Source of the DNA: Apostichopus japonicus | Taxonomy: Eukaryota; Echinodermata; Holothuroidea; Aspidochirotida; Stichopodidae | NCBI RefSeq assembly: GCF_037975245.1 | Contig: NC_092569.1 | Span: 28,226,168-28,290,167, forward strand | Reading direction: 5' to 3' | Length of the DNA stretch: 64,000 nucleotides | Part shown: in pieces, positions 22,701 to 35,211 of the stretch | Layout: each line of letters opens with the position of its first letter | Numbering within the stretch: position 1 is the stretch's first letter | Translations under genes and position numbers: made by a program | The notes under the pieces: generated by a model | Told to the model about the DNA's origin: nothing | The model's database searches: none | The model's input: only the letters and a program-made list of their open reading frames with translations

Positions 22701-25700
22701 TTTCACAAACTGCTGTGGTGGACTAATAATTAACTATCTTCATTAGACATTGCTCAACTAGAATGATCACTCTTGCTCTTTCATAAGGTGATCAATACCA
22801 TCTCACACATCCGCAATTTAAAAGACACCACTGATTGATTGAGAATTATAAATACTTTTGTGGATGCTGTAGGGATAAAGGAAATTGGATTACTGTCAAT
22901 GAATAAGTGGGGGCAGGGGAGGGTCTTCATACCTAACAGGTTATCATCATTTACAAGTTAATATTTATAAGAGTTGAAATGGAAATGATGTAACTTACAT
23001 GTTGCTGGATACCAGCATCCGTAATCTTGATTCCGTATTTAGATAAGTGGAGAGTAACTTTGTCATTATGATTATCTGAGAATTTGAACTGTCCATTCCC
23101 CTGAAAAAGAAAAGTCACATTGCATTATTAATTTAAGCCAATAATTATGCTGTCAAAGAAACATTTAGATAATTTCTTAGTTTCTTGTCATCTCTAAGAA
23201 AACAAACCTGGTACGATATCTTCTACCAGTAGTCGGCAATAGAGAACTATACAATTGAAATAAGATGGCATGTACAGTACTGTAGCAGTATTTCAGGCTA
23301 ATATTTACTGGCAAAGTGCCAGCGAATTGCATTGTTTGACAGTAAAAAAGAAGGAACTGAAATATTTATGCCAGTTGAAATTAGGAACATATAATTAACA
23401 TGTAACAATCATTAGTCAAAAACTTCACCAGCAGTACTTCCGTAACAAACCAGCTCTGAATTACTGCTTATTATCAACATATATTATATTTTCCCATGGA
23501 TTGGCCTGTACAGTAAGTCAGTAACTGATTAAAATAATAATCAGATAGTTACTTTTATGACGCTGAAGCGTCCACAAATGTGGGAGAAGCCCACAAGGCC
23601 TTATGGATTATAATTTTAAGTTGGGTGGCTTCCAATTAAACAATTTAAACTCAATACTTGTTGTAATTCAGGAAAATGTCATTTGGAAATGGCAGTTTTG
23701 TAGCAAGTGGTAAAATTGTGAAATTCTAGGCCTGGTGTAGTGAACTGTGTAGTGTTATGGCCTAAGCTTTGACAATAATTGTATATATGTCATTTAATTA
23801 AAACAGACACTTGGCCATGCCTAAACCTTATTATGAGTACTTAGCATTCTACATCACCTAGTTGCACAAAGATTTCAATAAATTCCCTTTTTGAAGTAAA
23901 CATCTGATAAATTTTCTTCTATTTTGCAAAAGAAATCATATTGAAAGTAAAAGTAAAACTACTAAAACATGTACATATGAAATTTCGACACAATTGGATG
24001 TTTCACTTAACCCAATACATATATGCAAAAATGTCTGTGAATTAAGCACACAGACGCAATTAAAACAAGCTATTTAATTGTTTGTCTTTCTTTCAAATGT
24101 ACACAACGTGCCACTCTGTACCAATGATGATGTCAGTGTATAAAGCAACGCACAGCAGTCATATCCAATGTTTAAAGCAGCATTTTTCATTCCTAACATA
24201 AACATGTACTGTACCCTGCTTCCCATCAAATTCACTCTAATTAAACACAAATTGCAAGTACTGCCAATAAAGTTGCTGTTAGATACAGTATGTCCAGGCT
24301 ATAAGCCAAATAACCAACTTATGACAGTAATACTGTAGCTTTCTCTGAATTATCATATGAAAAGTGGGCTGTACGTACCAGCATTGTCTGTAAATTACAT
24401 ATAGTCTGTACTGTATTCTTACACTATTTGTAAAAAATATAGGTTTAAAGGGAAGCATATAACTTGGAGGAATTAAAAAAAACTGTTGCGGTGATCATAA
24501 TTAATACAATCAACTATATTTTGTTAACATGACAATTTGAAACATTAAATATTTGCTTGTATAAACAACTTGTTGCTTTAATTGACATTAAAATTCTCTA
24601 GTTTTAATAGGCCAACAATCTAGCTAGTACTGTAAATCCACAGAAACAATGGCGGAGCATCCATATAGTCTGAGGGGGGGGGGGGCGGATGCCCCCCCTG
24701 ATGGACTCAAATGGACTGCTGGCGCCCGTTTCAGCTCTTTAACACTTTTTACTTATTCACGATTATTGACTTTTTTATTGTGCTCTCATCTTCCTATTGA
24801 CATTTGTCACATTTTGTTGGTGTAATTTGGCGATGACACCTATCAATTCTTCGTTTATCTGCAAATTAGCGAGCCCGGAAAGGGTAATTTCCGGCGATCT
24901 AGGGAGTATCTTTACTCAAAAAAATTCTGTACGCTACGCGCCAACCTGTGGTGGCGCTCCGCTTAGATAGTGTCGAAAGCGCCCCGATAGACCATTCTCC
25001 CCCGAGCAATATCCCTAGCTCCGCCACTGCACAGAAATACTGTACTAATTATTATACACAATCTACCTATTAAATGAAACATTTCGATGAACAGATGACT
25101 GGCACTCCTTGATAGATAAGGTCTATGCCTTTAGTACAGCTGCACTCAGAACTGTGATAATGGGATTTGTTACATGAACGAACTTGTCACGAAAAGAGAG
25201 ACCATTCACTTTTTTCCCTTTCTCTCTTTTGGAAAGAGTCTATGCTTTACTTTAATCCACAACCAAATTACAAAATCAATCAGTAACTAGCACAACTAGT
25301 GTGAGTATACAGTAATCGGTGGTCTATTTTAATGCCTTTATAGTCCACATAACCTACTTCTAGCCCTGACAAGTCCATATATATGTTTTACTGCCTATAT
25401 CTCTTTAATGAAGTGAAATGGGTTTTTTTTTAACTTAAAGTCAGTTTTACCTGTGCTTGCCCTATGGTCATTATCAGATCCTGGTGGTCCTCCTCTGAGT
25501 GGCCAAGGCCCTGGACCGACTGAAGCATTCCGCAGTACCGCAGGTTAAACGTAGCAGACAAATTCAATGGTCTACTGTGGTCCACATTGGTCACTGTTAG
25601 AATTAAAGAAACCAATAAGAAAAGTGAGACATGTACAGACCCTGTACAATTATAAGAATAATTCAGAGAATTAATACTAATATATCTGATATTTCATAGT

Positions 25701-28700
25701 GAAATCGGTTGAAATTGCTACTAGAGTGCAATGATGTACATGTAGCTTTCTGTTTGATTTTTCTATGTGTAAAAGTAAGTTGGCCTGACGTTTCGATCCT
25801 ATCAGGATCTTCTTCACAGGCTAAATGACAAGTAACAGAAGGGACAGAATGCACAGAATACAGACAGGTTAATGAGCATGGTGAACACAAAGAGATAGAT
25901 GTAAGGGGATTAGTCGACAAGGGATGATACAAGGGGATACTAATCCCCTTACATCTATCTCTTTGTGTTCACCATGCTCATTAAACCTGTCTGTATTCTG
26001 TGCGTGTTTTTGTCCCTTCTGTTACAGTGTTAGTGTAACTTGTCATTTAGCCTTTGAAGAAGATCCTGCTACTGTAGGATCGAGACGTCAGACCAACTTA
26101 CTTTTACACATTCTCTTACACAGGCTCTCTAGTGGATAAGCAGTTTGCTAACAGCTTTATTTTATTTTGGTTTTTCTACACAGGAACAATGATAGTTATT
26201 TTTTCAGAGAGTTTGATGTCTTCAAAACTGCTATGCAAACTTTGAATTGTAAATTATGCAAGTTGGCTCAATCATGTTTGGTATAATTTGGAAGTTAGCT
26301 GCTATGGTTAATATGTTTCCTAACCATACAAACCGTGTCGTGACGCTTGACTGAGATCAGCCACTTCTTTTGTCTCTTACAGTAGGTAGGCCTAAACATT
26401 CCAGCTGACATTGGCATCCAAACCCACCGCAAAAATTATAAAGATAACCAACTATTATTCATGCTCACTAAAGTCTATGAACATTGTTATCATACTGTAT
26501 GGGTACATTAAAGAATTCATTTATCAACTGATATTTTACAGAACCACGGAAAATGTAAAATTAAAATACTGTACACAGTTTGTTCTTTACATCCTGGAGT
26601 TGCTTACAGTACTATGTGGATTAAAACATTATTTCGGAAGTTGAGACGGATAAATTTATGTTGCAGTATGAAAACTTTTGTGCTCCATTTATTGACTGCT
26701 TTCATATTTACAATGTGTGATGTCATTGGGTGGGTGGAAATTGAGGTTTATTCCATTTAAAGTACAAACACGTTTGTACTACAGTGGGTGGACATTCTGC
26801 CCTCAAACTGACCTTTGGTAAGCTGGTGTTGCTATTTTACTATATTATTACAGTATATCTCATTACAAATGTTCATATTTAACAGCCAAGTAATAATTCT
26901 TCTGTGCAGCAATGTAATACTTATGTGTATGTAAACTGTACAGATTAGCTTTGTCCTATTTGATACCCTTTATTTTCCAGTGTCCTGCATGACTATAAGG
27001 GGGGTTTTTCGAAACCTCATTACTTAATATGAGGCTTTCAAGTCTATGCTACTGTACTAGTATTCCTAGTTACAGTATAACAGTTAACAGGAATGTTCTG
27101 TAGTTTACTTAACAAGAAGAGACTTTTCTATAACTTTAGCATAAATATAGACTGAAAGGCCTGATGCTAGTTACTGTACCTACATGTGTATCTATGCAAT
27201 CACAAATTTCCATCAAAATTTTGTACCTACTGTAAATAAAAAGTAATGTGAAATCTCTGTCTTTTTCTACCCATTGTCTTAACATACTGTATACTGTAGT
27301 GAGTCTATAGTATACACCTAAAAGCAGCTGTGAGCACTAACCCTCATATTGTGAAAACTCCAATGCAGCACATTGTTAACAGAGATCAAGGCCAAAACCA
27401 TATATATATATATATATTACCTGAGGCATCTAGGAGGTTAAGTACTGCACTGTTGGGGAAAACGCCCCAACTGTAGACATTGTCAAATGTTTACATAAAA
27501 GCTCGCTAATCTTTTCAGGCTTGTTTCTCTCCTTTTTATAGTAGATCCCTTTATCTACAGTTCAGTAAACCTTTGCTTATATGCATGCTAAGCCATCACT
27601 GCCTATGGCAAAAGAATTTCTTTGAAAATAATAAAGGGTATTAATAATTGTCAATTGAAATATTGTCACCACACCCTTAATATTTATAAATAACAAAAAT
27701 AGATGGAGGCTACGACATAATGAGCCTATCTGCGGTTTTTATTTGAAATATGGAGAAGTGTTGACTTGATGTCAAGCCAACATAAAGAACTTGTCCTTCC
27801 CTTTTGAGGATCAAAACTGCGTTGGTCTTTTAACAGCCTTTGATTTTGAAAAAATTCTTTTACACAAAAGCAAATTTGTGCAAACAGATGTGTTGTTAAA
27901 GCCTTTCTTTTGTTGAACTAGGTGTTAACAGCTCTACCATATTGGGGGAAGCCCCTTGCAGGAGAAGGAAATAGACTGACTTGTAGCTATTCTGGATAGC
28001 AAGGGAGGGGTGAGAGGGCTACAAACTTGAGGGGGGTCTACAACAATATGTAATGGACTACTGCTTTCTGTTCCCATTTCCAATATGACTCCCTAATCTA
28101 TTATAGATTGATACATGTAACTTTAAGGAGAGAAAAAAAGCACAGGGAGTGACTGTAACAATAATATGTGGTACCTCATTGCTTTATGCAGCCATTTCCA
28201 ATGCAACTCTATAAACCACTGAAATTTAATAAAATCTGGACACTGCTGCTGTGGACACACATTACTACAGATAACAGTATACATATAATGTACCTAAAGA
28301 TCTGAAAATTCTAGCTAATGCTTGAATATATACTGTTTATTGTTTAATACCAACTGTGTACAGCTACAGTACATGACTTCTACTGAAATCAATGAAACTT
28401 AGACTGTCATTGCCAATTGACTTCCAAAGTACAGTCAAAAAGTCACAATTCTTGTTTTCATGAGTTGTGAATTGACCCAGTCTGCAGGTGTGTCATTTCA
28501 TCAAATTCCACACAAAACATATTTGGGCTCAGACTTGGAACAGTTGCTCAGCCAACGTATAGATTGAACAAAGTATCATTACTTTTCATCAATAACTATT
28601 TCTGCCAATTGAAACAACTTTTTGGGAGGTTGAAATTTACCCAAGCAGAGAATTTGCCGCCCATAGCAAATATGCCAAACTTTTGGTTTGACTTTCAAAT

Positions 28701-31496
28701 AAATGAATAATCAGATTTTTCTGTTGACTCTTTCAATCCTATTGTTTGATGTTTAAATGCTGAAAGCAATATTATTATGAAGTTAGAATATTGCTTTCAG
28801 CTAAAATTGTGGGGTAGTAAGTTATTGCATAAAGTTAACTTATTATATCAAATTTTAAGAAAAACAAGTCATACACTGGGCAACTGGCATAATAGTTTCT
28901 GTGCTGCTATTTGTCTGTTGTTTAATGACAGTGCATTTTTACATGAAATGATTTTGATAGTTGGGTAGATTCAATCCAAAGTTAAAACATCAAATTGTCT
29001 TCCTTTTTTATTACCACAAAATAATGAAAAACACTCTTAGACTCTGAAACATGATGAAAATGTTTTTTTTTGATGATGTAGACAAATTTATTGAAAATAT
29101 TAACCACAACGAGATATCGTTTTTTCTTTGTTTTTTTTTTTTAATTTCTGTAAAAAAGAAATCTTTCATAAACCAAACAATGCTGTGGTAATTTTTCTTT
29201 CTTTTTCAAATCTTTTGAGTTTTATCTTGATCAGTATTTGAAAGGAAATTTGTCTGATCAAGATAATGACCTGCCCTCATTACAAAATTTAGCATTATAT
29301 AATAGGTATCAAAGTCAACTTAAAAAACTGCTTTCTTGACAAAAATTGTGGAACTAAAAATATTGAGTTCACTTTGTAAGAAAAAGTCTGAAATGTTCTT
29401 TTCCCTTGATGACAGACCCAATCTTTCAGGTTTTTCAACCTCAAAAATGGGTCCTGTTCTTCATACTAATAACCTTGTCAATAGTGGAAGCATATCAGAA
29501 AATACAAGCCAGTAGAACATCATGAACATTTACTTTAAGTACAAAGGTAAATAGTGACTCTTAAACATATCATTTAAGTATTGCATTTTCTAAATTTCAA
29601 GATTAAAAGATTACAATTAGGCCTTACCATCCCGAAAGAATGATCGGCGATGATCCGAGGTTGGTGGAAAGTGTTCGAAGGCATCATCCTCAACATTCTG
29701 AAAACAAAAACAATAACAAAAACAAACATTTTAGAATCAAGTTAGAGAGGATCATTCATTGATTCAACAAATTTGTAAGACCCTCATACAGGATGACGAA
29801 TGTCATGATGCAATTTGTACAAAATAGATTTAAATTAGTAGTTTCGTATGCCATGATTTGTATTATTATATTGGACAGCTCAGTAACTTTCATGTTTGAT
29901 AGAAGTTGTCTGTTCAGTCAGTTGTGTTCTACGGTAAGCAGGTTGGACCTTTCTTATCTAATGTACCTGTTGTTATTTTATATACAGTAAGTTCAGTAAC
30001 TAGTACTACAGGTACAGTACAGTAAGTACATGATTTGTCGTAATTTTTCCTTCCTTTTCTTTTCTTTCCAACTGTCACAACATGCATTCAGGTCCTAGCT
30101 GCCCTCAGAGACATCACCATAAACTTTTAAACCAACAAGATTCCAATTGATGTAAATCACACTAGAAAAACAGTTGTAAGCCTTGAGGATGGTAGATTTG
30201 GAAGGAAGGGGTAGTAGGTGTTATGTGGGGGCGCAGTGCTAAAATGTTACCAACTGTTGTGGGCTAGGTAGATTAAGTGCATTAGTAGAATGGTGACAGG
30301 TAAGAGAGGAGTCAAGTAAATAGTTTGCACTTGTGTATTAACATTTGCAAACTGAGGTGTACTACGATGCAATTATGCAATTATTCACCTTTAAACGTGA
30401 GTAGTTCACAAACTGAGAGACATACCTGAGGGTGTATCAGGTTGGGGAGTAGACCTACAGAGCCCACCAATGACAAACATGTATGCATGATGGCTATATG
30501 TGCAGTACACTTAAATATAACTTAAATGGTAGGATCAAATATCAGTGAAATGGCATTAGATTACAACTCAGCAAAAATGATTGACATTCTTAATGGACAA
30601 TAGAACTTTGTAAGTAGAATCAAAGATTCCAAGACTTATCAATTCATTAAGATCTCTAAGAAGATACTAAGATGCATGTTTATGGCACAGGATTGTGGAT
30701 CAGTGTATGTATCCAGAGGTGATTACAGCCACCTACCAATACCATTAATTTGTTTTTAAAAATGAAAGGATCACTTTAGGTCCAAACCTTAACTTGATAC
30801 TGTAGGTTGTACTATAGATCATTAAAACTTGCTGAAACTATCAATCCCAGGTTGGATTTCTTTAACAGGTTTAATATTTGAGAAATGAACTTTGAAACAA
30901 GTAAGGGCCATCAATAATTTATGAATGGACATATATTATTAAGTCTAATTTACACAGATCAGGTTTTATAATTTCTCCTATTTTTACTTTCATCTACTAT
31001 ATAAGCCTTGAATAAATGTTGCTGAACCTGCAACCATCCATAAGAAGCCTGTCTGAAAACTCTGAGAAGAATGAACATTTCAGATAGAAACAATACAGTA
31101 CAGACCTACAGTACACAAATACATGTATATCCTAATTGATCAAAATCTGTGGTTCATTGTGAACATTTGTCAGAATTACCGAAGGCACATGTTGTGACAA
31201 GCAAGAGTAAGTGACATTTGTTAGAGAAGTCTCATTTTCACCCCAATTCACCATCAGTGTTTGATTATGACTTTCAGCCAGAATTTAAGTCCAGCTGACC
31301 TGCCTGACAAGTCGATCAATGACACCCTAAGTGTATTATAATATATACTCACCCCTATAGTACTTTCGTTGGGGTCAGGAGGAATCCATGTTGTATTTGT
31401 GGGTGGATTGGATGGCATGCGGGTCAGTCCACCTGACCCCCGTTCTCTTCCACTTCTGCGGCGAGGAACCGGGAAGCAGCAACAACCAGAGCTCAT
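19761..31496 (-). CDS. ITGB1BP1: Integrin beta-1-binding protein 1 (ICAP-1)-like PTB protein
   Basis: Coding exons in transcript order: 31496-31353, 29697-29628, 25593-25451, 23100-22999, 21702-21559, 19829-19761. All have GT-AG borders and the phases close to 223 codons plus stop (human ICAP-1 is about 200). Residues 1-80 form a basic, low-complexity N-terminus (PRRRSGRERG) with a CCC run. Residues about 84-221 form a PTB fold: NLRYCG (ICAP-1: RIKYVG), IGQAQGNGQF (DVAQQDGKLPF), HLSKYGIKI (GVSKYGIKV), RHSLLEVIRTVYFVD (RHALYLIIRMVCYDD) and final helix DQAAEICRIMQMLFDAI (EQAQAICKVLSTAFDSV). ICAP-1 binds the beta-1 integrin tail and KRIT1 and restrains integrin activation. The start is the first ATG after an in-frame TGA in the 5' UTR; a uORF of about 11 codons lies upstream. 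An alternative last exon at 21504-21400 is discussed under findings. Confidence 0.85.
20135..20275 (+). repeat. Interspersed repeat, copy 1 (partner at 28026)
   Basis: About 140 bp matching 28026-28165 in the same orientation with scattered mismatches; shared strings include TGTAATGGACTACTGCT and ATACATGTAACTTTA. Next to it, a block of AATGGACCTTTTTTT, an A-rich stretch and TCATCATTATTATTATTATTGG occurs twice (about 20021-20072 and 20262-20313), a local duplication. It lies in the last 1.7-kb intron of the ICAP-1-like gene... or just outside it in the same transcript. The family is not recognised. Confidence 0.6.
21171..21223 (-). repeat. Fragment of the Penelope-like repeat end
   Basis: Contains TGTTAGCAAACTGCTTATCC followed by ACTAGAGAGCCTGTG, also found at one end of the repeats at 52757 and (inverted) at 26130-26160. 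Only the end segment is present; the ribozyme core is missing. Confidence 0.6.
21400..21504 (-). other. Possible alternative terminal exon of the ICAP-1-like gene
   Basis: Exon 5 ends at 21559 with GTAATG; only 54 bases on, a good branch region and TTTCTTTCAG precede an in-frame segment VFQRLVPVVGVCKVLRT ending in a stop at 21400-21402. Its GVCKVL resembles the AICKVL of human ICAP-1, but the helix is three residues too long and it is followed by an unrelated tail. The exon at 19829-19761 fits better. It may be a decoy, a retained short intron, or a true alternative end. Confidence 0.3.
23530..23655 (-). mobile_element. 5'-truncated SINE (same family as 8808-9113)
   Basis: Matches the tail half of the SINE at 8808-9113, including the ATAATAATCAG tail, TATGACGCT, AAGGCCTTATGGATTA and GGTGGCTTCCAATT. 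The tRNA-like head is absent. Intronic in the ICAP-1-like gene. Confidence 0.7.
24647..25029. mobile_element. hAT-type MITE with 8-bp target duplication CACAGAAA
   Basis: Termini CAATGGCGGAGC and GCTCCGCCACTG are inverted copies with one mismatch; CACAGAAA flanks the element at 24639-24646 and 25030-25037. A G-run/C-run pair lies near the left end. At 24868-24973 it carries an internal module shared with elements at 42396, 44471 and 44878. No transposase. It lies in the 2.35-kb intron between ICAP-1 exons 3 and 4. Confidence 0.88.
25766..25930 (-). mobile_element. Penelope-like repeat end with mutated hammerhead motif (left arm)
   Basis: A repeat of about 165 bp shared with 52757-52985 and 57941-58114. 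The - strand contains a hammerhead-like core near 25783-25822: AGAAGATCC, a loop, GGATC, GAAA, ACGTC and AGGCC. The conserved CUGA has become GUGA here, which should abolish cleavage. It faces an inverted copy at 25935-26172, head to head. Confidence 0.65.
25935..26172 (+). mobile_element. Penelope-like repeat end (right arm, inverted)
   Basis: Inverted counterpart of 25766-25930, extending further to the TAGTGGATAAGCAGTTTGCT block. The hammerhead core at 26050-26092 is decayed (UUGA for CUGA, GAGA for GAAA) and stem II is enlarged by an insertion. With the left arm it forms an imperfect palindrome of about 330 bp in the 4-kb ICAP-1 intron. Confidence 0.65.
28026..28165 (+). repeat. Interspersed repeat, copy 2 (partner at 20135)
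   Basis: Direct copy of 20135-20275 with substitutions and small indels. Nothing coding. Intronic. Confidence 0.6.
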
Positions 31497-31666
31497 GTAG
31501 TCTTGTACTTCACCGCCAGCCGCGACGCTCAGTCACAGGAACCATTGGGGGGAGGAGGTTCAGTACCTAGGGGGTACAGTAATGTAGGAGAGGACAGGTG
31601 TTTCGTCTCCCCAGATAATTGCTCTGTCTCTTAGAGGTACGTCTTTGCGGGGAGATACCTCAGTAC
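31353..31666 (-). other. First coding exon of the ICAP-1-like gene, with 5' UTR
   Basis: An acceptor (TAATGCAG) ends just above 31666 and a donor GTGAGT follows 31353, so the ATG-bearing exon is internal and at least one non-coding exon lies upstream. The 5' UTR part (31497-31666) is more GC- and CpG-rich than its surroundings and holds a short uORF beginning ATGGTTCCTG. The promoter was not located; CpG-richer sequence around 40130-40560 is one candidate. Confidence 0.55.
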
Positions 31667-34600
31667 CTGCATTACAATGGAAACAATAATATACATCTTT
31701 AACTTGTTTTTTTTTTTTCATTGACCTGTAGAAAGTGTTCACCTTTGTATTTTTCCTACATTAACAAGGGACTATAACAATTTATATAAAATTACAACAT
31801 CTATAGGTTTGATGCAAACTATTAAATACTCCTTTATCTGATGAGAATTGAACACAAAATCAATCTCGCGGCCCGGCCAAATCCTCATTCTGCAACTCTA
31901 AGCGATGTTAACAAACCACATACTGTACGTAACAACCAAAATGTAAAAGGTTAATTCTTGAATTTTTAACACAACATGGATTAACGCATGATTTTTAGTA
32001 ATTGTGCATTTAATAGTACTGCTGATAACACATGTTGTGTACTTCCATGAGTATAGTACTGTACTGTAAGTATGTACTGTACCTTTATGGCTCCAACAGA
32101 CCAAACTTACAAAATACTGGATTACAGATACCTACAAATAATAAACTAAACTAAACTTGTTTAAAGGCCCTTGGTGATTACTGGGATAATTTACCCTATT
32201 AAAGTACTATGTATTTGTACAGATAACTGAAAAACAAGAAAACAGTCAACTGTTTGCCAACTGCAACAAAATTTGCACTGTTATGTTGCAATGTCTCCTT
32301 TTTGTCAAACAGTGCTTTAAAACTGTCCGAGTTAAATAATTAAAAATCGAGTACATGGAGGTTTCCCATGTGGAGTTTATCATTGCTTGATGTTTTAATT
32401 ACACAGCTCCACCTAGCAACAGATATCTACCGTAGTGACTGACGCCGTGTAACGTCATCACATAAAAATTCTACTTCAGACTTGCAGGGTTGTAATTGTA
32501 ACACACTGGTACAATTCAGAGATACAGTAATTGAATCTGGTCTGGACTCAGTTAAGTATGCTGTGCTGTAGAATTCCATGCAGTGAATATCAACTGTAAT
32601 TTGCTAATTAAACATGGCAGTATGGCGTATGATAGCTAGGTAACTTACTGTACATGTACAGTACTGTACAGTATTCCAGTATCCTCCCACTGCGGGGTAC
32701 ATACTGTACGTACAATACTTACTATTAAACCTAGCTACCTGTATCTTTGCGAATCCCTGCTGCATCCATTGATAACCTTAGTTCAAACTGTTATAGTGTA
32801 CAGTACATGTCAATCATATACTGTACAGTATATAGTCTATTACTAGAAAGACGTACAGCATACCCATTGCAAAGTACAGTAAGAGTTTTGTTTTAAAGTT
32901 CACAATATTATCTATTGACTCAAACCTACAAAAAATAGAGCCATGTACTGAGGGTCGGTGATACAAAACCAGTTTCCAAGATCTGGGAGTAGGGATGGGC
33001 TCTGGTACAAATAGTCTACACCAAGGTACACAGACTTAGATGGGGAAAAATGTTTATAACAGTATATCATACTGAGCCTGCTAATTATTAACCATGTGAG
33101 TTCCAATTCTTTACAGCACTGGCTCAATATATATCAATGTCAGATTCTAAACTACAACATTTACTGGACATCCATACAGCCAATCCTCATATATATACTG
33201 TAACCAGTTTCTGCATGGACTACAGTAACTGGACAGGGTAAACAAGGTTAACAGTTTATTTGACCTCAACTTTTTCCCCAACAATAACTGTCCCAGTTTG
33301 GTAGGTAAATAACCAGCATGACAGAATTCTATATAGATAAGTAAATCAAATAGTAATTGTATTGTATTGTTTGGGATATCAGTGCCCAGGAGCTCCAGGC
33401 AAATTGCTGTCTATAATGGGTGTGGTGAAGTTGCCCTTTGGTCTTTGTTTACAATGGAGGTCTATGGTATATATATTTCAACCTAGTATTTCATTTATGT
33501 TTTAAACTGCATTGACAGTATATATATTGCATTGTATGTATATAGTGACTTTGAATTGCCTTTAATAACAAATGTATACCTGCCAACAAAGCCATCTATA
33601 GGTACAGTATTGTATGAATGCTGTTTATAAAAAAAAAAAAAAAATGGCTTAAATTTCCAGAGTATATACCTGTAAACTGCTAGTCTGTTTTCCATTGTTG
33701 ATTCATTCAGATAAGATTCCAGACTCATGAAAAGTCTTATTTCTCCTGATAGTTTATTCCCTGCCCCTTTCTGGATTTTACTGCCCCAAAACTGGGTGTA
33801 ACACCTGTTAATACAGAGTATGTTAGGAACAGTACAGTAAGTGTATTGTAGCTTCAGACTGGCAAACCTTGCCACCCCTTCCCAGAAAGGAAAGCCATTA
33901 AAAAATGGTAAATTTTTACAGTTCTGGGATCACCACCAAATAACAGCTCCGTTAAATTGGTAGGGCACACGACTTTACTGACCCATCCTGAGGTCACTGC
34001 TTCAGATTCAGTTCTGGACAAAAGTATCTTTGATCTAGCTTTCAAAACTTGCTAAATACATATAATTTCCTCATCAATTGCCACATTACTGGAAGAATAA
34101 AATAACTCATTTAAAAGGAAACTCTTAAGGGCAACCTTAACTCAGTCCACACATATTACTGTACATGAATGCTAGTTTAACAGCTAGACTGAAATTGATT
34201 TGTAAAAGTGATGATATGCCTGTGACCTTCAGAAAGTTAGTTTTTCATTTAAACAGTATATATATATTACTGTAGGAGCAACATCCTTAATTCGTAAATA
34301 TAATTTGGTCACATAAATATTTCAGTCACACAGTCTCTACTATTGTGCAAAAATGAGAAGATTTCAAACATTTTGAACTTTTGCTTTTTACAACATTTCA
34401 GGTGAGAATTTGACCAATCAAGCCCAAAACCCTTGAACTGCTACATGAGATTAGTAAATTATGCACGTAATTTGAAAAAATTCATGAGGCCAAAGTTCTC
34501 AATTTAGAGGCGGTTATAAAGGGATGAGAAAAAGCTTTGCTTAGTACTGGATACATGTGCATATATAGCCAGAAAGTCAGAAGTAGTAGTGAGCACTGTA

Positions 34601-35034
34601 CTATTTTCATAATCCTGAAAACTAACAGTTTGCAGTTTACCTGAAAACTAACTGTACTGTTTATATACGCACAGTAGTAAACTATATGACAATTAACACT
34701 TTCGAGTTTGTCATAGAGAATCAACCTTCTACAGTAATCAGTACAATATGTTGGTCTCTACTGCAGAGTGATGCAAGGAAGGTGTACCTTGAAGACAATC
34801 AACTAAAACCACTCAGCAGGTTAAGGGTGATTTGTACACAATTTCATACAACCTGAAGAGGGCAATTGAAGAACTGAAACACTCATTTAACCTGTACTGT
34901 AGAACTTTGTGAAATAATGTACCTCAATTAAACAATTTGAACAAAATTTTATGAAGGAGTATGTACGGCAGTCTCTTTGTGTCATTGAAGATCACACCTA
35001 TAGTGCACAGACCACTGTTTTTTTTTTTTTTTAA

Positions 35035-35211
35035 AGAAAAGTCGCCCAGGAAAGAACCTGGGCACGAAAACCAAACTACTGTACCAAATGACTGATCCGC
35101 TCTCAACCCCAGTCCCCTTGCATCGGGACTGTGACTGTGTGATCATCGTCGGGTGTGCATAACCATTCCCCTCGAAAGGGAACAGATGATCTTAGCCAAA
35201 ATCACAGACCA
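35035..35211 (-). ncRNA. Structured RNA-like element with U2 snRNA-like 5' block
   Basis: On the - strand the segment starts TTTTGGCTAAGATCA (complement of 35187-35201), matching a block near the 5' end of U2 snRNA, followed by TCTGTTC as in U2. Three hairpins follow: TTCCC-loop-GGGGAA, AGTCCC-loop-GGGGACT and the 7-bp GCCCAGG-TTCTTT-CCTGGGC. A GACTTTTC stretch that could end Pol III transcription comes right after the last one. The rest does not match U2 as I know it. It could be a U2-derived retroposon, a SINE, or an unrelated structured RNA; no second copy was noticed. Confidence 0.35.
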
